64,000 nt of DNA from Branchiostoma floridae (taxonomy: Eukaryota; Chordata; Leptocardii; Amphioxiformes; Branchiostomatidae): contig NC_049995.1 of the NCBI RefSeq assembly GCF_000003815.2, positions 13,669,551-13,733,550 of the forward strand. The letters are read 5' to 3'. Both the position numbers and the translations under genes were made by a program. Below are positions 1 through 12,494 of the stretch, in pieces (within the stretch, counting starts at the first letter, position 1; each line of letters starts with the position of its first letter). The notes beneath the pieces are model-generated. The model had not been told where the DNA came from. It worked only from the letters and a program-made list of their open reading frames with translations, and did not search any database.

Positions 1-119
1 ATTATAGTATAGCCGGCAAAGGGAGTCAGACAGGCACCGTACACACTCTTAGGTCGGCTTCACTCCTCTGTCAGCTTTTGATACTATCTTATGTCACCAT
101 AGGATCTGCTTGGAGATTA
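1..119 (-). mobile_element. MITE family A, copy cut by window edge
   Basis: About 85 bases (33-119) match, in reverse complement, the left half of the element at 9544-9723, including the ending CTGCTTGGAGATTA. Only one end lies in the window. It is a non-autonomous inverted-repeat DNA transposon remnant with no coding capacity. Confidence 0.7.
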
Positions 120-761
120 GAGAAGCCCTACTCTTGTAATGACGATTGTTGTAGCGTTTTAATGTATGTCAGGTGTAGTTCTAGGTTTTCTTAAACACGA
201 GACCTCTTTTTGAGAACAAACAAATAATTTTATATATATGTCAAAATTAGCACACATCTTTATTTACTAAATGTGTGAATTCAACATTTACGTGATCGTG
301 AGTGCGGATAGTCAACTGTTCTTTCTTACATTTCATACTCATTATCACATACAGTCTATGAATCATAATCATTTAGTGCGTATAATGCCTGACATTATTA
401 GATACGTTTCACTTTTGCTGTCTACAAATAACCTGCACTCACTTTTATTTCTTGTGACAAAGAATCGTGGCAGAAGTTATTTCTGAAAAAAGCTGACCAC
501 AGCACGAGTACCACATTTAGTGGTATATAGAATCACATCCTCAAAGCGCTGCTGGAGATGATTCTATTACTTCGGCCACATAAAATAAGACATTTTCCGC
601 ACTAATGTGTTATGTCGGTGATAATCCAGCCAGTTCAGGAAGAACATGTCCCTTACTACGAGGGCCATGGGATATTAAATCTTTACAATGGCCCTCCGAA
701 GGACTGTATAATTGCTTTAAGAAAATTGGTCTATTGACGCTGGTAGGTCTACATATATCAT

Positions 762-830
762 AATCTCCAAGTAGATTCTACGATGGCAAAGGCTGGAAAA
801 GGAGGGTAGCCGGTTTAGTATTGTTCATTG
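762..830 (+). mobile_element. MITE family A, left-end fragment
   Basis: It begins TAATCTCCAAGTAGATTCTA and continues with diverged family A sequence (a gtagccgg motif, as in the copy at 9544). I see no matching right end nearby, so this is a truncated or decayed copy. Confidence 0.5.
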
Positions 831-1113
831 AGCACATTACATATATCTTTCAGATAATTCCGGGGCCATTGTGCTGAAACAGCCTACCAGCAACATAAAT
901 TATTCATTCTGTATATTCGTAAATGACGAAGAGATGTTCGAAAAGCAATCTAACTCAGATATTTGAAATTGCAACCTCAATCACTTCCGTGAAAAAACTG
1001 TTTTTAAGCTATGAGGTGGTTTACCGGGCTCTCAATTACAAAACAAAAGTCAAGTATCAATGAACTCGTCTGGGCCTAATAAAGTCTTAATTTATAGAAC
1101 TGTAGTGAAGGAC

Positions 1114-4100
1114 CTATATCTGGGTTGGCTCTTGGTAACTTTCCATTGCCGCACCCTTAGGACGCAACCACATGTAACGTACCATCTTATAGAACCAGAA
1201 CACATTCAGCACATCAAAAAAGATCCGACCATACAACATGACATAGTAAACCGGCCAGTCGATCTGTGGGAAGGACCCTTCGATGTAAAACGTGTAGACG
1301 GCTCGCCAGTATATGGGGATGATGGCCACACGGCAGAGAAAGAACACTGACGTCATTAGTACACCGTTTATAGTGTATGGGCGACTCTTCTTCTCTCCGA
1401 GTAAGTTCAACAGAATTCTGCAAAAGGAGATATCATGGGAATGTGTTCGTAGGAAAATAATACGTGAGGCATAAATGTCTAGATATTACTTAAGTGGCCT
1501 GAAAGTAGGCCTATATAAATACGAATTAATTAGCCTTGTGACTCAATCATTTCGATGGAATACCAATTAAGGTAAATTATGAAATGGCGTTAACTCAGAC
1601 GAACGACTTGAACAAAAAGGTTTCAACCTTACCCTTACCTTAAATGCACAAAAGGACCGGATGCTTCGTATAGCAAGAATGTGTTCACGATCCACGGAGC
1701 TGAGGTGCAGAACTGGATGGATGGATGGATGAATGAGTAAAGGGAGGAACGAAGGAAGGAATGACGAAGACAATTAGAACTGATTTTCTTGACCTTAAAT
1801 TCAATATTCAGTTCCACTTCAGTTTGAATACACAATTACATTTTAGCTGAGCATTTTTGTTTAAACTATTCGAGTCGTGACTTGCATAAAATGACGATGT
1901 TCTGAAATGAAGGCAATGTAGTGCATAACATACTTAGATATATAGATAACACATATGTACATAACATCCTAGATACACACATAACACATATCTACATAAC
2001 ATCCTAGATACACACATAACACATATGTACATAACATCCTAGATACACACATAACACATATGTACATAACATCCTAGATACACACATAACACATATGTAC
2101 ATAACATCCTAGATACACACATAACACATATGTACATAACATCCTAGATACACACATAACACATATGCACATAACATCCTAGATACACACATAAGACATA
2201 TGCACATAACATCCTAGATACACACATAACACATATGCACATAACATCCTAGATACACACATAACACATATGTACATGACATGCTAGATACATACATAAC
2301 ACATAATGTACATATTAGATACGTGTATAACACACATGTACATGACATACTAGATACGTACTATTCCTGCCGGTTCGCTAACCATCGTCACGGCGTGGTG
2401 CATCAGCAGAACTTTACTGGCGAGATGTTTGTAAGGAATCATCTTCAAGATATCTGCAACAGTAAATTATGAGGGGACATGTATCATAAGTCAGGTTGGG
2501 ATGTTAGACTTTTGTTCCATAGTGACATGGTTATCAAGCTTTGAATAGATCGAATGTGCTGAAAATTCAACATGTGGTGATATAAACTCTTTTTGGAGAG
2601 GGAATATGTCTCAAAAGCCTGTTTCAAAAACTGCATATTCTGCTGGCGTTTATTTAGACCCCTGTCGGACTCAACATAGAGTTTTATCTGTAATTTTCAG
2701 AATATTGTGCCAACGTCCGTAAAAACACGGGAGAGCGTGTATGATATATCTGCTGACAAAGTCACGTAAGGAATTTGTGTTTCGGTTCAAATGGGATTTC
2801 AGAATTCTGGTATTTTAGTGTTAGTAGAGACGGGGCACTATCAACTAACTGCAACTTATGATCCATTGCTCACCCAGTCACGTATTCAATCTACATAACG
2901 TGACGTCATGAAAGTGTCAATTTGCCCTCCCTTGACAAATACTTTGTTGGGTGGTCGAAAATCAGGGTTAATCCGATTTTCATGTTGAAAAAAAAAACTA
3001 TAGTTAAACTTTGCTTTAGAAAAATGAATTATAGCTTCGGAATTCTAAAGACCCTCCAAGGCCAGCGTGTTGAACGATATACATTACCTGCCATGGTATA
3101 TCCAAGGCAGGCCGCTATCCCTTGTCTCAGTAGAAGGCAGTTGTACCTGTTGATGGATGGTAATTTTGGATTGATAAGAAAACTATATCATGTGCAGAAT
3201 ACAGAAACACATATAAGTATATACAGATCATAAAACAATTTACGTACATGCCCAACGCATTTTCGCAAGTTCTGTGGCAGCTTTGACTTTTGAGACCGTG
3301 AAGTTGTTTTCTCTGTGGCATGTTGTGTTTACGAGGGGACATGTGTTTTTAGTAAGCCTTCAAATAAAGATCATAGTCATGAAGGTTCTGAACCTTGATG
3401 ATGTTACCTGAGACGGGTTGGGTATACTTCAGGGTCAAAGAAGAAGATGTAGCTCGCTACAGATCCCAGGAGCAGGGAGAGAACGCCTGACATGAGTCTG
3501 TTTAATGGGAGAAATGTTAGATAGGGTACATGGTATAAAAATGACATTAAAGAAAGTTCTCGGCATACAAGCTGTACAAAGACTCGAATAAGATTTGAAT
3601 CGCAAGCCCAAGTTATAGAGGACGAAATGTTTGGAAAATTGCTCACTATGTATTTCAGGCATAGATAGATGTGAATATACTTGTGGCAAGGATGGTAACC
3701 ACTCCAGTGCATTGGTCTAAAGCTTGTGAATGGCCTCGGCCGGGTTGTGAGTAACAAAAGATGTAAATATATTTCTTAACTGATCAGGTTATACAAGAAA
3801 AATATACGTGTTATGTTATTTGATTAATTATGTAAATTGGCCACTGCTTTTTTGATAATTCAAAGAACCTTTTAACTATAATCATATGATAGAATATAAG
3901 AACGTTGGACTTCCTAATATTTTTCTGTATCAATGATACACTAACGGTACTAATGACGTAATAAAATACTATTAACAGGAATATTAGATAAAAATATTAA
4001 TAAAAAAATTATCAGTATTCCCTACTGACGTGTTGTCTGCTATCACTCTCTTCTCCAGGTCCAGTTCCCCATACTGGATGGACAGACGGTTGAGGATTTT

Positions 4101-4178
4101 CGGTGCCGCGCAGAAAACACAAAACGCGAGCATAAAACTGGAGAATCCGGCCAGGAATATAGACATGTTCTCTTCCAT
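1114..4178 (-). CDS. TLC-domain membrane protein A (TLCD4/TMEM56-like), 6 exons
   Basis: Predicted 255-residue multi-pass membrane protein of the TRAM-LAG1-CLN8 family; relatives act in membrane lipid homeostasis. Exons on the minus strand: 4178-4030, 3497-3408, 3146-3088, 2453-2362, 1712-1639, 1417-1114. Sizes 149, 90, 59, 92, 74 and 304 nt keep one frame to the stop, all with GT-AG borders. The start is MEENMSIFLAG, aligned with MNENMSIFLAG in gene B. Diagnostic features are DPEVYP after the second hydrophobic stretch (near residue 70), a His-His pair at about 118-119 (LLMHHAV) as in the TLC signature, YEASGPFVHLR near 145-155, and a hydrophobic C-terminal half. The HH-to-EASGP spacing fits TLCD4-type proteins. 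The 1639 and 1417 junctions rebuild an Arg codon exactly as in gene B. Its partner B lies head to head 4 kb away. A 5' untranslated exon may exist upstream. Substrate unknown. Confidence 0.85.
1924..2361. repeat. 35-bp minisatellite, about 12 units
   Basis: Tandem units of about 35 bp built on ACATAACATCCTAGATACAC followed by ACATAACACATATGT. Central units are nearly identical and the outer ones are diverged. It lies in intron 4 of TLC gene A and runs right up to exon 4; the GTACGT donor of that intron sits in the most diverged terminal unit. Confidence 0.9.
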
Positions 4179-5014
4179 TCTTGGGGATGATGTATAGGAT
4201 ACGTGTAAAGATTCGATTTCTGAAGAAATAGAAATAGGGTCCGGACTAATGTTAGAGTATATTATATATAATAACTTAGAAGTATTTAACATACATCATT
4301 CATCATTTACCAGAAACAATTAGACTTTTTAAAACGCCATACCACACATTAAAATATGCGTCTGTTCTTGAATGACACTTTTTGTTTTACTGGTCAGTTA
4401 TTAGGAATGACCAAGAAAAACGCATTGAAGAGACTTTGATGAAATATTTTAGGACACAATGGGACAGACAGCATTGCTTAGCAATTAATTAGCCACGGAT
4501 AAGCGTGCGGGCCACCAAAACCAACTATTAAACAAACCAAAACAACCAGCCAGATTTAGCCTTTATTACAATTGGTAGGCACGTTTTAAGCACAGACTAA
4601 GACCCCCGTATTGGACAGAAGATTTGGCACAAGTTGGGAACAAAGGTCGTTACCTAGGAGATATTACCAGATAATACCGCGGGGCTATTTCCCAAACTGG
4701 CAAACACAATGAAGTAAAAAATAATTGATTTCAACACAATAGGAGAAATGACATTGTCCAAACTTTTCACCATTCCAGTCTTCATGATATGCAGATATAA
4801 CAATTGCTGTTACATTTCTTGACAAATACAATGCACTATGATGCAATATGCATGTAGGTCAAACGGTCGAGCGTTTGATCTTTATCATTTACAGCGATGT
4901 TGCATAAAATAGTTAAGTTATTTTTGAAATAACAGACAACCATCGTCACACATCATGGATAGAATAGAATACAATATAATTCTAAATATTTTTACCGTCC
5001 ATTATTATCAGTAA

Positions 5015-5085
5015 TAATGAATGAAGACCTTTATTGAACATTTTTGTCCCACTGGGCTAAGTACAGGTCACATGGTAAGAAACAC
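5015..5085 (-). repeat. Retroposon 3' tail, minus orientation
   Basis: Read on the minus strand, this stretch ends with an AATAAAGGTCTTCATTCATT-like tail, as in the 3' ends of poly-(CATT)-type SINE/LINE copies. No body sequence is recognised. Confidence 0.4.
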
Positions 5086-6186
5086 ATATATGTAACAATG
5101 GAAACAATCATACACATCTATATTGTGCAGATATGCGTTTAATCTATTCTAGGACATTCGGCTTCCTCTCGCTTCTTGGTAATTGTATAAATGTAGCTAG
5201 CTGTATGGTTGGTTAGAGTTGGTTTATCAAAAGCTGTCAGGAATACAAATTTCCTAAGACACCTGTATGATACAAATATATATAAAAAATTGCTAGCTAA
5301 TACAAGGACTGAAGTGTACATACTATTCTCAAATGTGGCAAACACACTAGCAACTCACTAAGATCTTTTAAGTAATCAAATCATATAACGATAGGTAGGC
5401 AATGGCAAGTAACTAAATTTTATTTCAGAACATAATTAACAAAATACTACATACCTTATAGAAACAGATGTACAATCTTCCGCCGTGCGACCCAAATACT
5501 TTGTACCTTCAAAGATTTGCATAATAAACAAATGATCTGGTCACTTAGTAACTGGTTCTTATCATCTCCTGTCCATCATCCCAGGTTCCACTAACCATGC
5601 CGGGGTATATCGTATACAAATCAACAAATCAGGACTTTTTAGCAGCGTGGTTTTTAACGATTTAAATCCATTTGTCCACATTGCAACTGCAACGCTATCA
5701 GTTTAATGTATAAAGCTGAAAAAAAAATAGTCTTCAGCAAATTGCATTCTAAAAGTGTCCTTGTAGTCAGAACAATCTTTAAGCCAAACAGGTCTTCATG
5801 TCCAAATATGGGCAGATTTAGTTTGCGCTGCATGCTGGGCATTCCCTTCATAGTCACGTGAGTATGGCACAAATGTTGTCCCCCATGTTGGGTAGCAAAA
5901 CAATAAGCCCTCTCATAGAGATAAGACCGCATTTACGGGACAGGAATTGTAGGTAAATATGTCAAAGGTAAAGGCCCCGAAATTAAAACCATTCCTTGTC
6001 TCAATTTGCATAACAACACCCAGGCGAGTTTTGTCTTCTTTTTCCGGGCCTTTATCTTCTAAATGTTACCTAGAATTCCTGTCGCTTAACACGTGCATTC
6101 TGATCTCTGTGAAAGGGCTTATAAGCTCTTTGGCAGGTTTTAATACGCATGTGCGGGCGAAAAGAACTGTAGGTTATAGTAAATTT

Positions 6187-6220
6187 ATTGCAAATTCTGC
6201 CGGAGGGCTAATTGCAAGTA
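6187..6220. repeat. Short dispersed repeat, copy 1
   Basis: The core GAGGGCTAATTGCA, preceded by a TTGCAAATT-type motif, recurs at 41982-42013 and in weaker form at 43347-43382. It may be the end of a dispersed element; family not identified. Confidence 0.35.
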
Positions 6221-8132
6221 ACAAAAAATGACATACAAATAATGGCTAACATTAAAACAGTATAGTAAGCGACTACTCAAGTCTAACTTAAAGATGTAAC
6301 TTATTGGGTTTGACTTCTTTTTCTGAGACAGTGGAAGACGAAATATCCCACTTTTTCTGTAATGTGTGGGTTTTGCGACGTAAACTTTCCTATTTTCTCT
6401 CATGATCATAGAAGGGGCAGTTTGAAATAAAATTTGTTTCGTCTTCTACCATGTCTAACGTGCAGTATTTAGAAGTTCTTTCGCACACGGGTAACTTCGT
6501 CCTTTTTCTATTTCAAGGGGGTGGGCACTAATTTTGATTTTACTAATTGCACAGCGCAGATCAAAATCATCTAGTTATGAATATTTTCCATAGTGTGCGC
6601 TGTCTTACATGTCTTGTAAAACCTTAGCTTACGGGTATCAATACTCAAATTATGACAGAATGTTTGGATATAGATATCAGAAAGCCGTTTTATGTCAAAG
6701 ATGAATGACCTGGACTTCTACTATTTTGCAGGCATCATTGCCCCATTCACTCTTTAGTATTGTTTGGCACTATCTTGTTTAGTCAGATCACCACTAAAAA
6801 GCAGTCCCTGGATCGAATATGTCAACATGTTTATTCAAAAGACCAGATTTTTCTCGGGAATTAAGCAACCTGGGGCGGATATTTCACACAGCCTTTGTTA
6901 GGCCAAATTACTGAGAAGCCCTCTCCCGTTTGGAAAGTGGTTGAACGAGTTGCACACCTTTAACAAGGATTGCTACAGACACCCGTACTTTCTGCGATCA
7001 GTTCCAGATTGGGATCTACTACGGTCACCAAACACTGTAACCAAATTTTGAGAACCTGCCAAGTTGAGGAAAAGGTCACTGAACACCTGAGGAGCCAGCA
7101 ATTACTGCACTGCACCAGTTCCAGGACGTTTTACCCCAACAAGAGGGGTGTTACCAGTTCTTATCCAGATCCACAGAATTGCGTGTAAACTGTATACGCG
7201 AAAGGTGAGCGTTTTTACTTGTATCTACGACAACTCTAGAGGATTGGAAGGGGACATATATACTACGTACTCTACGTACTAGGGTCCAACTGTAAGTGAC
7301 TCTGCCGCTAGATCAATGGGTCCGGAGTTCTAAGCCCGGCTATATTTGCTTAGCTGACCTGTACGCTACAGCAAAAGGTCACACAAAGTCACTTAGAACG
7401 TGGCGTTAGGACGTGGTCTACTGTTCCCTATGGACGTAGACGCGAGCTAAGGAATTGACCCGATATGATATGCCTTCAAATACTAATACATAATAGAGTC
7501 TGTTATTTGCTTTTGTCACATGCTGGTCACAAGCTTTACCGGTGTACACATGTCGCTACCAGGTCATACTATCGATTTTTTTATATCTGTTTACCTTCGC
7601 CAACAGGGTTCTGTTTGTGGTGACGTGTTGGCTGTATTTGTTTGTTTATTTATATGTTTGTGAACTGTATACCTTACGAGAAACTATTTGTATCTTTGGT
7701 AGCTGGGTAGGTGACAGGAAATGCCACTGGAGGACGCTCAATGTTAGGCCACCTACCTACTGACCCAATTATCTTCGCTCCCCTTGGTGGACCATAATGC
7801 ACTGACGAACTTCTCCCCGAGGGCTTTCTATGTTGGGCAATCTATCTGATCTCATACCAGGTCTTTCTTGTTGCCTTCATCTCCTTTTCTACAGTCCTTC
7901 TCCAGGTCCCTAGACGCCTCTCTCCTTTTCGCTTACCTCAAGGAGCCTTTTCAAGCGTCTGCGTCTAATTTCCTCCACGATTTCAGGGACACCTGTGCGC
8001 TTTGGGCCACCAAATGGCTTTCTAATGTACAGCAGTGGAACTTCTTTCTGTCGTGATGTTTTTACTAATTCGGAACCACATGCAAACTTTCTCAACAGTT
8101 TTTCTTTTTCTTTTTGAAAAGGGAATCAAAAG

Positions 8133-11007
8133 ATGAACGAGAATATGTCCATATTCCTGGCCGGCTTGGCAGCCTTCGTCCTCTCGTTGGGTATTTTCGA
8201 GGTGGCGCCAAAACTTCTCAGCCGGATCTCTAAGCAGTATCGTCAGCTAGGGCTGGNNNNNNNNNNNNNNNNNNNNNNNNNNNNNNNNNNNNNNNNNNNN
8301 NNNNNNNNNNNNNNNNNNNNNNNNNNNNNNNNNNNNNNNNNNNNNNNNNNNNNNNNNNNNNNNNNNNNNNNNNNNNNNNNNNNNNNNNNNNNNNNNNNNN
8401 NNNNNNNNNNNNNNNNNNNNNNNNNNNNNNNNNNNNNNNNNNNNNNNNNNNNNNNNNNNNNNNNNNNNNNNNNNNNNNNNNNNNNNNNNNNNNNNNNNNN
8501 NNNNNNNNNNNNNNNNNNNNNNNNNNNNNNNNNNNNNNNNNNNNNNNNNNNNNNNNACCCGGAAGTATATCCACGTCGTGTCAGGTACTGGTACCCAGTT
8601 ATTCATGTTTTTATTTATTACTGATTTTGAAACACATGTATAAGTAAATAACTGTCTCTTCCCCATGTCTAATTTTCTATCTAGCGGATTGTAGGGTGGT
8701 GCATGCTGAAGCAACAATCAAATAAATGTCCATTCATTCATTCATTCATTCATACATTATGAGCTGTGTGCTCATATCAATTTGTAGAAATCATAAAGGT
8801 AGGTTTTCAAATGAATGAATAGCTGGCTAGATGACTGAATTAAGAAATTGTAGAATTAATGAATGATTGTATGAATGGATAATCGAATGTATGTAACCAC
8901 GTCCATTTGTCCAGGTACAACTGTCTCCTGCTACGTCACGGAGTAGCCATGTACCTGGGTTATACCATCGCAGGTAGGTACTGCGGTACAAGTTGTTGAG
9001 AGTTCTCATTTTACTCAGAAATCGGGTGCTTCCCATCATACAAAAAGAAACAGGTAGATGATTGTCAAATGCCATCATGTTACGGTTTCAGTGTTTTACA
9101 CTATGAAATTCTTTGTTTATAAATCAGAATTTGAAAAGTACGAATGCAAGGCCACATGTTCTATAATGTTAGGAGGTTTATATAACCGTATATGGTTTAT
9201 GTCATGCTAAATATTAGCAACATAAATGGATTGTTGAGACAGTATTAGGCGTCCTCTTCCTGTACTTGTCTGCCTAAGTTCTCAGGCCAGAGACTGGCTC
9301 CTTACTCCCCTCCGTCAGGTCTCTCCAAGCTGCACGATCCTTTGCACTTGTTTCCGCAGAGTGAGACTTTTGTCTCATTCCAGTGTCTTTTGTGAAATTG
9401 CTAACTGTGATATCATTCAATTTTACAGATGTGGTTCTGATGTTGCAGCACAGATCACTCTTGAGTGGCTTGTATCTGGTGCACCATTTCGTGGGGACGC
9501 TCTGTGGAATCGCAGGAACGGTATGGAATTGATAGGAAATCACTAATCTCCAAGCAGATCCTACGGTAGCATAAGATAGTATGAAAAGCTGGCAGAGGAG
9601 TGAAGCCGGCCTAGGAGTGTGTTTGGCTACCGGCTACATGGCAAATGGACACCTCTTGGCTGACTACAATTCTTGGCCAGTTTGGTACTATTTTATGCCA
9701 TTGTAGGATCTGCTTGGAGATTAGGAAATCACAGTGAAAGTCATTAGTATTTACACTCCAAGCAGACGTTAGACTACGGCTGTTTTTTGTTTGTTTGTAT
9801 TTTTTTAGTCGTCTTTATCGGGCTTTCTGTTTTGTTTTGTTTCTTGTAACTAGCCAGTTAGGTTTTGACAATACAAGATACAATACAAAATGGAAAGCCC
9901 GATAAAAACTACTAATAAAAACGTTAAGACAGCCGGAGCCTAACATCTGCTTGGAGAGTAACTAGTCTTGAACCCAGACCAATTATCACTTTAACTATTC
10001 AAGATCTTCTTCGAGTTTCTTATGACATATTGACTGACTGCAACAATACAGTAGGTTATCTATTAGTATTGAAATGATTACTAGACTCGTCAAAATTGTT
10101 TGCTAGTTTTAGTTTAGCTAGCACATATGTGCAACATACAACAGAATCCACGTATTTCCATAACTGATTTGTTTTTATATCGGTTTTAATTCCTGTTCTC
10201 CAGGTCTACACCTCAGTCCCGTGGATCATGTCGACTTTTCTGTACTACGAGGCATCCAGTCCGTTTGTACATCTCAGGTACTGATGCAATTCATATCCTC
10301 ATCATTCAATTTCAAAAACATATTCCAAAAAGCTTTAAAAAGGATATTTTGTATGCTCTTATGATGATTCAGGAACAAAAAAGCAATATATCTCAACCCA
10401 TACCTGTGGTATGGTTGATAAATAAAATCACACCTCCACGATGGCATATCACGATACTATGTACATATAATCTTATTAATATTTGTGTTTTCAGATATTG
10501 CCTACAACTGAAGGTTGATGTTTTAACTATCTATCAAGAGTAGATGCTGACTTTTGTCCCTTGTCCGTGGAGTCGTTTTACGCCACTTTGGTCAGAAAAA
10601 AGAGCTAGTGTTGACTGTCTTTCTAGTTTTGAGTCTGACATAGTGCTGAAGATTCAACTGCCGTAATGCTCCACAAAAGGACAAAATACTGACTTTTGTT
10701 CCTTGTCTGCAGGGTCGTACTACTCAACTTGGGTGAGAAGAACAGTCGACTGTGCACAGCTAACGGGCTGGTACTGATGACTGTGTTCTTCCTATGCCGT
10801 GTAGCCATCATCCCAGCATACTGGCGAACCGTCTACATGTTGTACATCGATGGTTCATTTCCAGAGATTGACGGCTTGGTTTATTACCTCATGCTGTATG
10901 GAAGAGTGTTTTTTGACATGCTGAACCTCTATTGGTTCTCTCTCATGGTGAGGACCTTCTTGGCAAAGTTCGTATGGCCGAAAGGTGCGACTAAGATAAG
11001 CGACTGA
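8133..11007 (+). CDS. TLC-domain membrane protein B (TLCD4/TMEM56-like), interrupted by a gap
   Basis: Paralogue of gene A on the opposite strand. Exons: 8133-8256 (runs into the gap), 8557-8584 (emerges from the gap), 8915-8973, 9429-9520, 10204-10277, 10713-11007. The four complete internal or terminal junctions have the same phases as gene A, and the internal exons are the same size (59, 92, 74 nt). Visible signatures are MNENMSIFLAG at the start, PEVYPRRVR, RYNCLLLRHGVAMYLGYTIA, LYLVHHF (the TLC His-His pair), YEASSPFVHLR, and a C-terminal hydrophobic region ending KFVWPKGATKISD. The gap hides the end of exon 1, intron 1 and most of exon 2. A single frame drawn through the Ns and past 8584 would be an artefact. 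The gene is tail to tail with the SLC18B1-like gene, 1.5 kb away. Function is inferred from the family only. Confidence 0.85.
8257..8556. other. Assembly gap, 300 N
   Basis: Exactly 300 Ns inside TLC gene B, between exon 1 and the end of exon 2. By comparison with gene A, about 62 coding bases of exon 2 and the exon 1 tail are missing. Confidence 0.99.
8670..8755 (+). repeat. Retroposon tail with ATTC microsatellite
   Basis: An AAATAAATGTCC end is followed by (ATTC)n. It resembles the 3' tail of a retroposed element, inside intron 2 of TLC gene B. Confidence 0.45.
9544..9723 (+). mobile_element. MITE family A, complete copy
   Basis: Terminal inverted repeats read TCTCCAAGCAGATCCTACGG on the left and, imperfectly inverted, GTAGGATCTGCTTGGAGAT on the right, between TA dinucleotides (a TA target duplication as in Tc1/mariner-type elements). 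It sits about 24 bases past the donor of exon 4 of TLC gene B. No coding capacity. Confidence 0.8.
9752..9960 (+). mobile_element. MITE family B, copy 1
   Basis: Long near-palindrome: CTCCAAGCAGACGTTAGACT at the left end and TAACATCTGCTTGGAGAG at the right, with internal arms GTCTTTATCGGGCTTTC and GAAAGCCCGATAAAAAC. It is flanked by TA and shares its outer end with family A but has a different interior. It lies in intron 4 of TLC gene B. Confidence 0.85.
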
Positions 11008-12494
11008 GCCCTCAATCAGATGTGCCATCTTATTTTTGTCCATTTAAAGACATACATACATTCATACATTGTATTCCAATTACAGTGAAACACTCAAAAT
11101 ACAATCATTAGAATACAATCATCTTTCTTACGTATACCTTACGATTATAACTTTGACATTAGTAATGCCCCTCTTGAAAATCACATAGTTCAGATAAACT
11201 ATTTTTAGCTTCATTTGTTTCGCGCGTTACCTTGAAAAACAAAACTTTATTCCTAGAATCTGGACTACAGCTGCAGTAGAGATTTTAAAAAAAATACGGC
11301 AACAGATCGCTCACTATATATCTTGCAACTATCTGCTGTTTTCATGTTAACGACCTCGGATGACATGTTAATTTGGTGTTTCCTAGAAGCAGGTTCTCCG
11401 TTTCTATTAATCATTAATCTGTTTCACGACTTCCAACGTTTAAAATAGACTTTTAACTTCCTTACGAGACTGCATGACGACGATTTACCCAGTTACAAAG
11501 GGAAAATATTGATTGATATTATGCCTTTCACGCAAAACCACGCAGTTAGCACAATTCCTATGTGGTAAAGACTTCCATTCTGCCCTTTCGTCGCTGATAG
11601 CGAAATCAGCTGAGACCAATGCAGGCCAGATTAAAGGTTGGCTGAAGAGGGAGCACATCTTACAAAGTCGAGATTGCTCCTGATATATTCTCAATTTTTT
11701 TGTAAGCTATGCGGTTCTTTTGTGATCACTTTTTTATTGCTTCCACGTCGTTCACAAGTACTGCGACTGAAACTTCGTAAGTGGATCTTTTGATGAGTTA
11801 TAATTATGTCTGACTTTAACAAGGGAAGTTACTGCTGTGTTATTGTTATTTCATGGTGTATGGTAGTCTTAAATATACCATAGACAGGAAAACGTTAGGT
11901 TTGCTATCAATTCGCACATTTACTTCCAACAAGTTGATCTAATGTATATAGTTATGGTAAAAACATGTGTTTGCCGTTGAAATTCATTCATACTATTGTG
12001 GTGAAGCTGTAAGCCTTACCGCTTGCTGTCCAACAATTCATTTCATTTGAATCTTTGTAATGGTGGTTCCAATCTACTCAAATGTAATCGTTAGGGGTTG
12101 CATTTGTCGTTTTGGATGGTAATGTTAACCCGGTGTGATTGAGTCATACGAACGCTACATGTCACAAATGTAGGCTAATTTAACTAAGGATTGTTGGTTT
12201 ACCTTCATGTAATCTTTATGGTTACAATTTAAAACTTTATATCTGGGCACCAAATAAAGCGCTTAACAACAAGCTTTTGATCAGTCCTCTGATCCTCATC
12301 AAGTTGAAATGACCAAAGCCCATGTCACACATCCAGACCGGAAGTGTGACGTCGGCAGTGGGTCATATGTGATGTTTCGTGTGGCAAGACACGGCAATCT
12401 ATAGATTTTTGTGGATCTACTGTCATGAGTGCCGACTTACGGGAAAAAATAAATTACTGTCTTAAGTAACATTTACATCTTGAGACCTATTGTG
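11008..12494. other. Intergenic space between convergent genes
   Basis: This holds the 3' ends of TLC gene B and of the SLC18B1-like gene. No coding exon is supported. A retroelement-like tail lies at 12235-12330. Confidence 0.5.
12235..12330 (-). repeat. Retroelement-like 3' tail with small hairpin
   Basis: On the minus strand it reads TTGATGAGGATCAGAGGACT followed by GATCAAAAGC, forming a 6-bp GATCAG/CTGATC hairpin next to TGATGAG. Such TGATGAG-hairpin-AAA segments are common near the ends of some non-LTR and Penelope-like elements. Assignment is tentative. Confidence 0.35.

Larger units (their letters stand above)
4179..8132. other. Intergenic space between the two TLC genes
   Basis: This 4 kb separates the start codons of the divergently transcribed TLC genes and must hold both promoters and any 5' untranslated exons. 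I see no convincing coding exon and no clear TATA-type promoter. It contains a retroposon tail near 5015-5085 and a short recurrent repeat at 6187-6220. The open frames here lack recognisable domains. Confidence 0.5.

Noticed and set aside
8133..8624. A single 163-codon frame across the N gap
   Set aside because: It is open only because Ns are translated as unknown. Comparison with gene A shows exon 1, an intron and part of exon 2 in this span.
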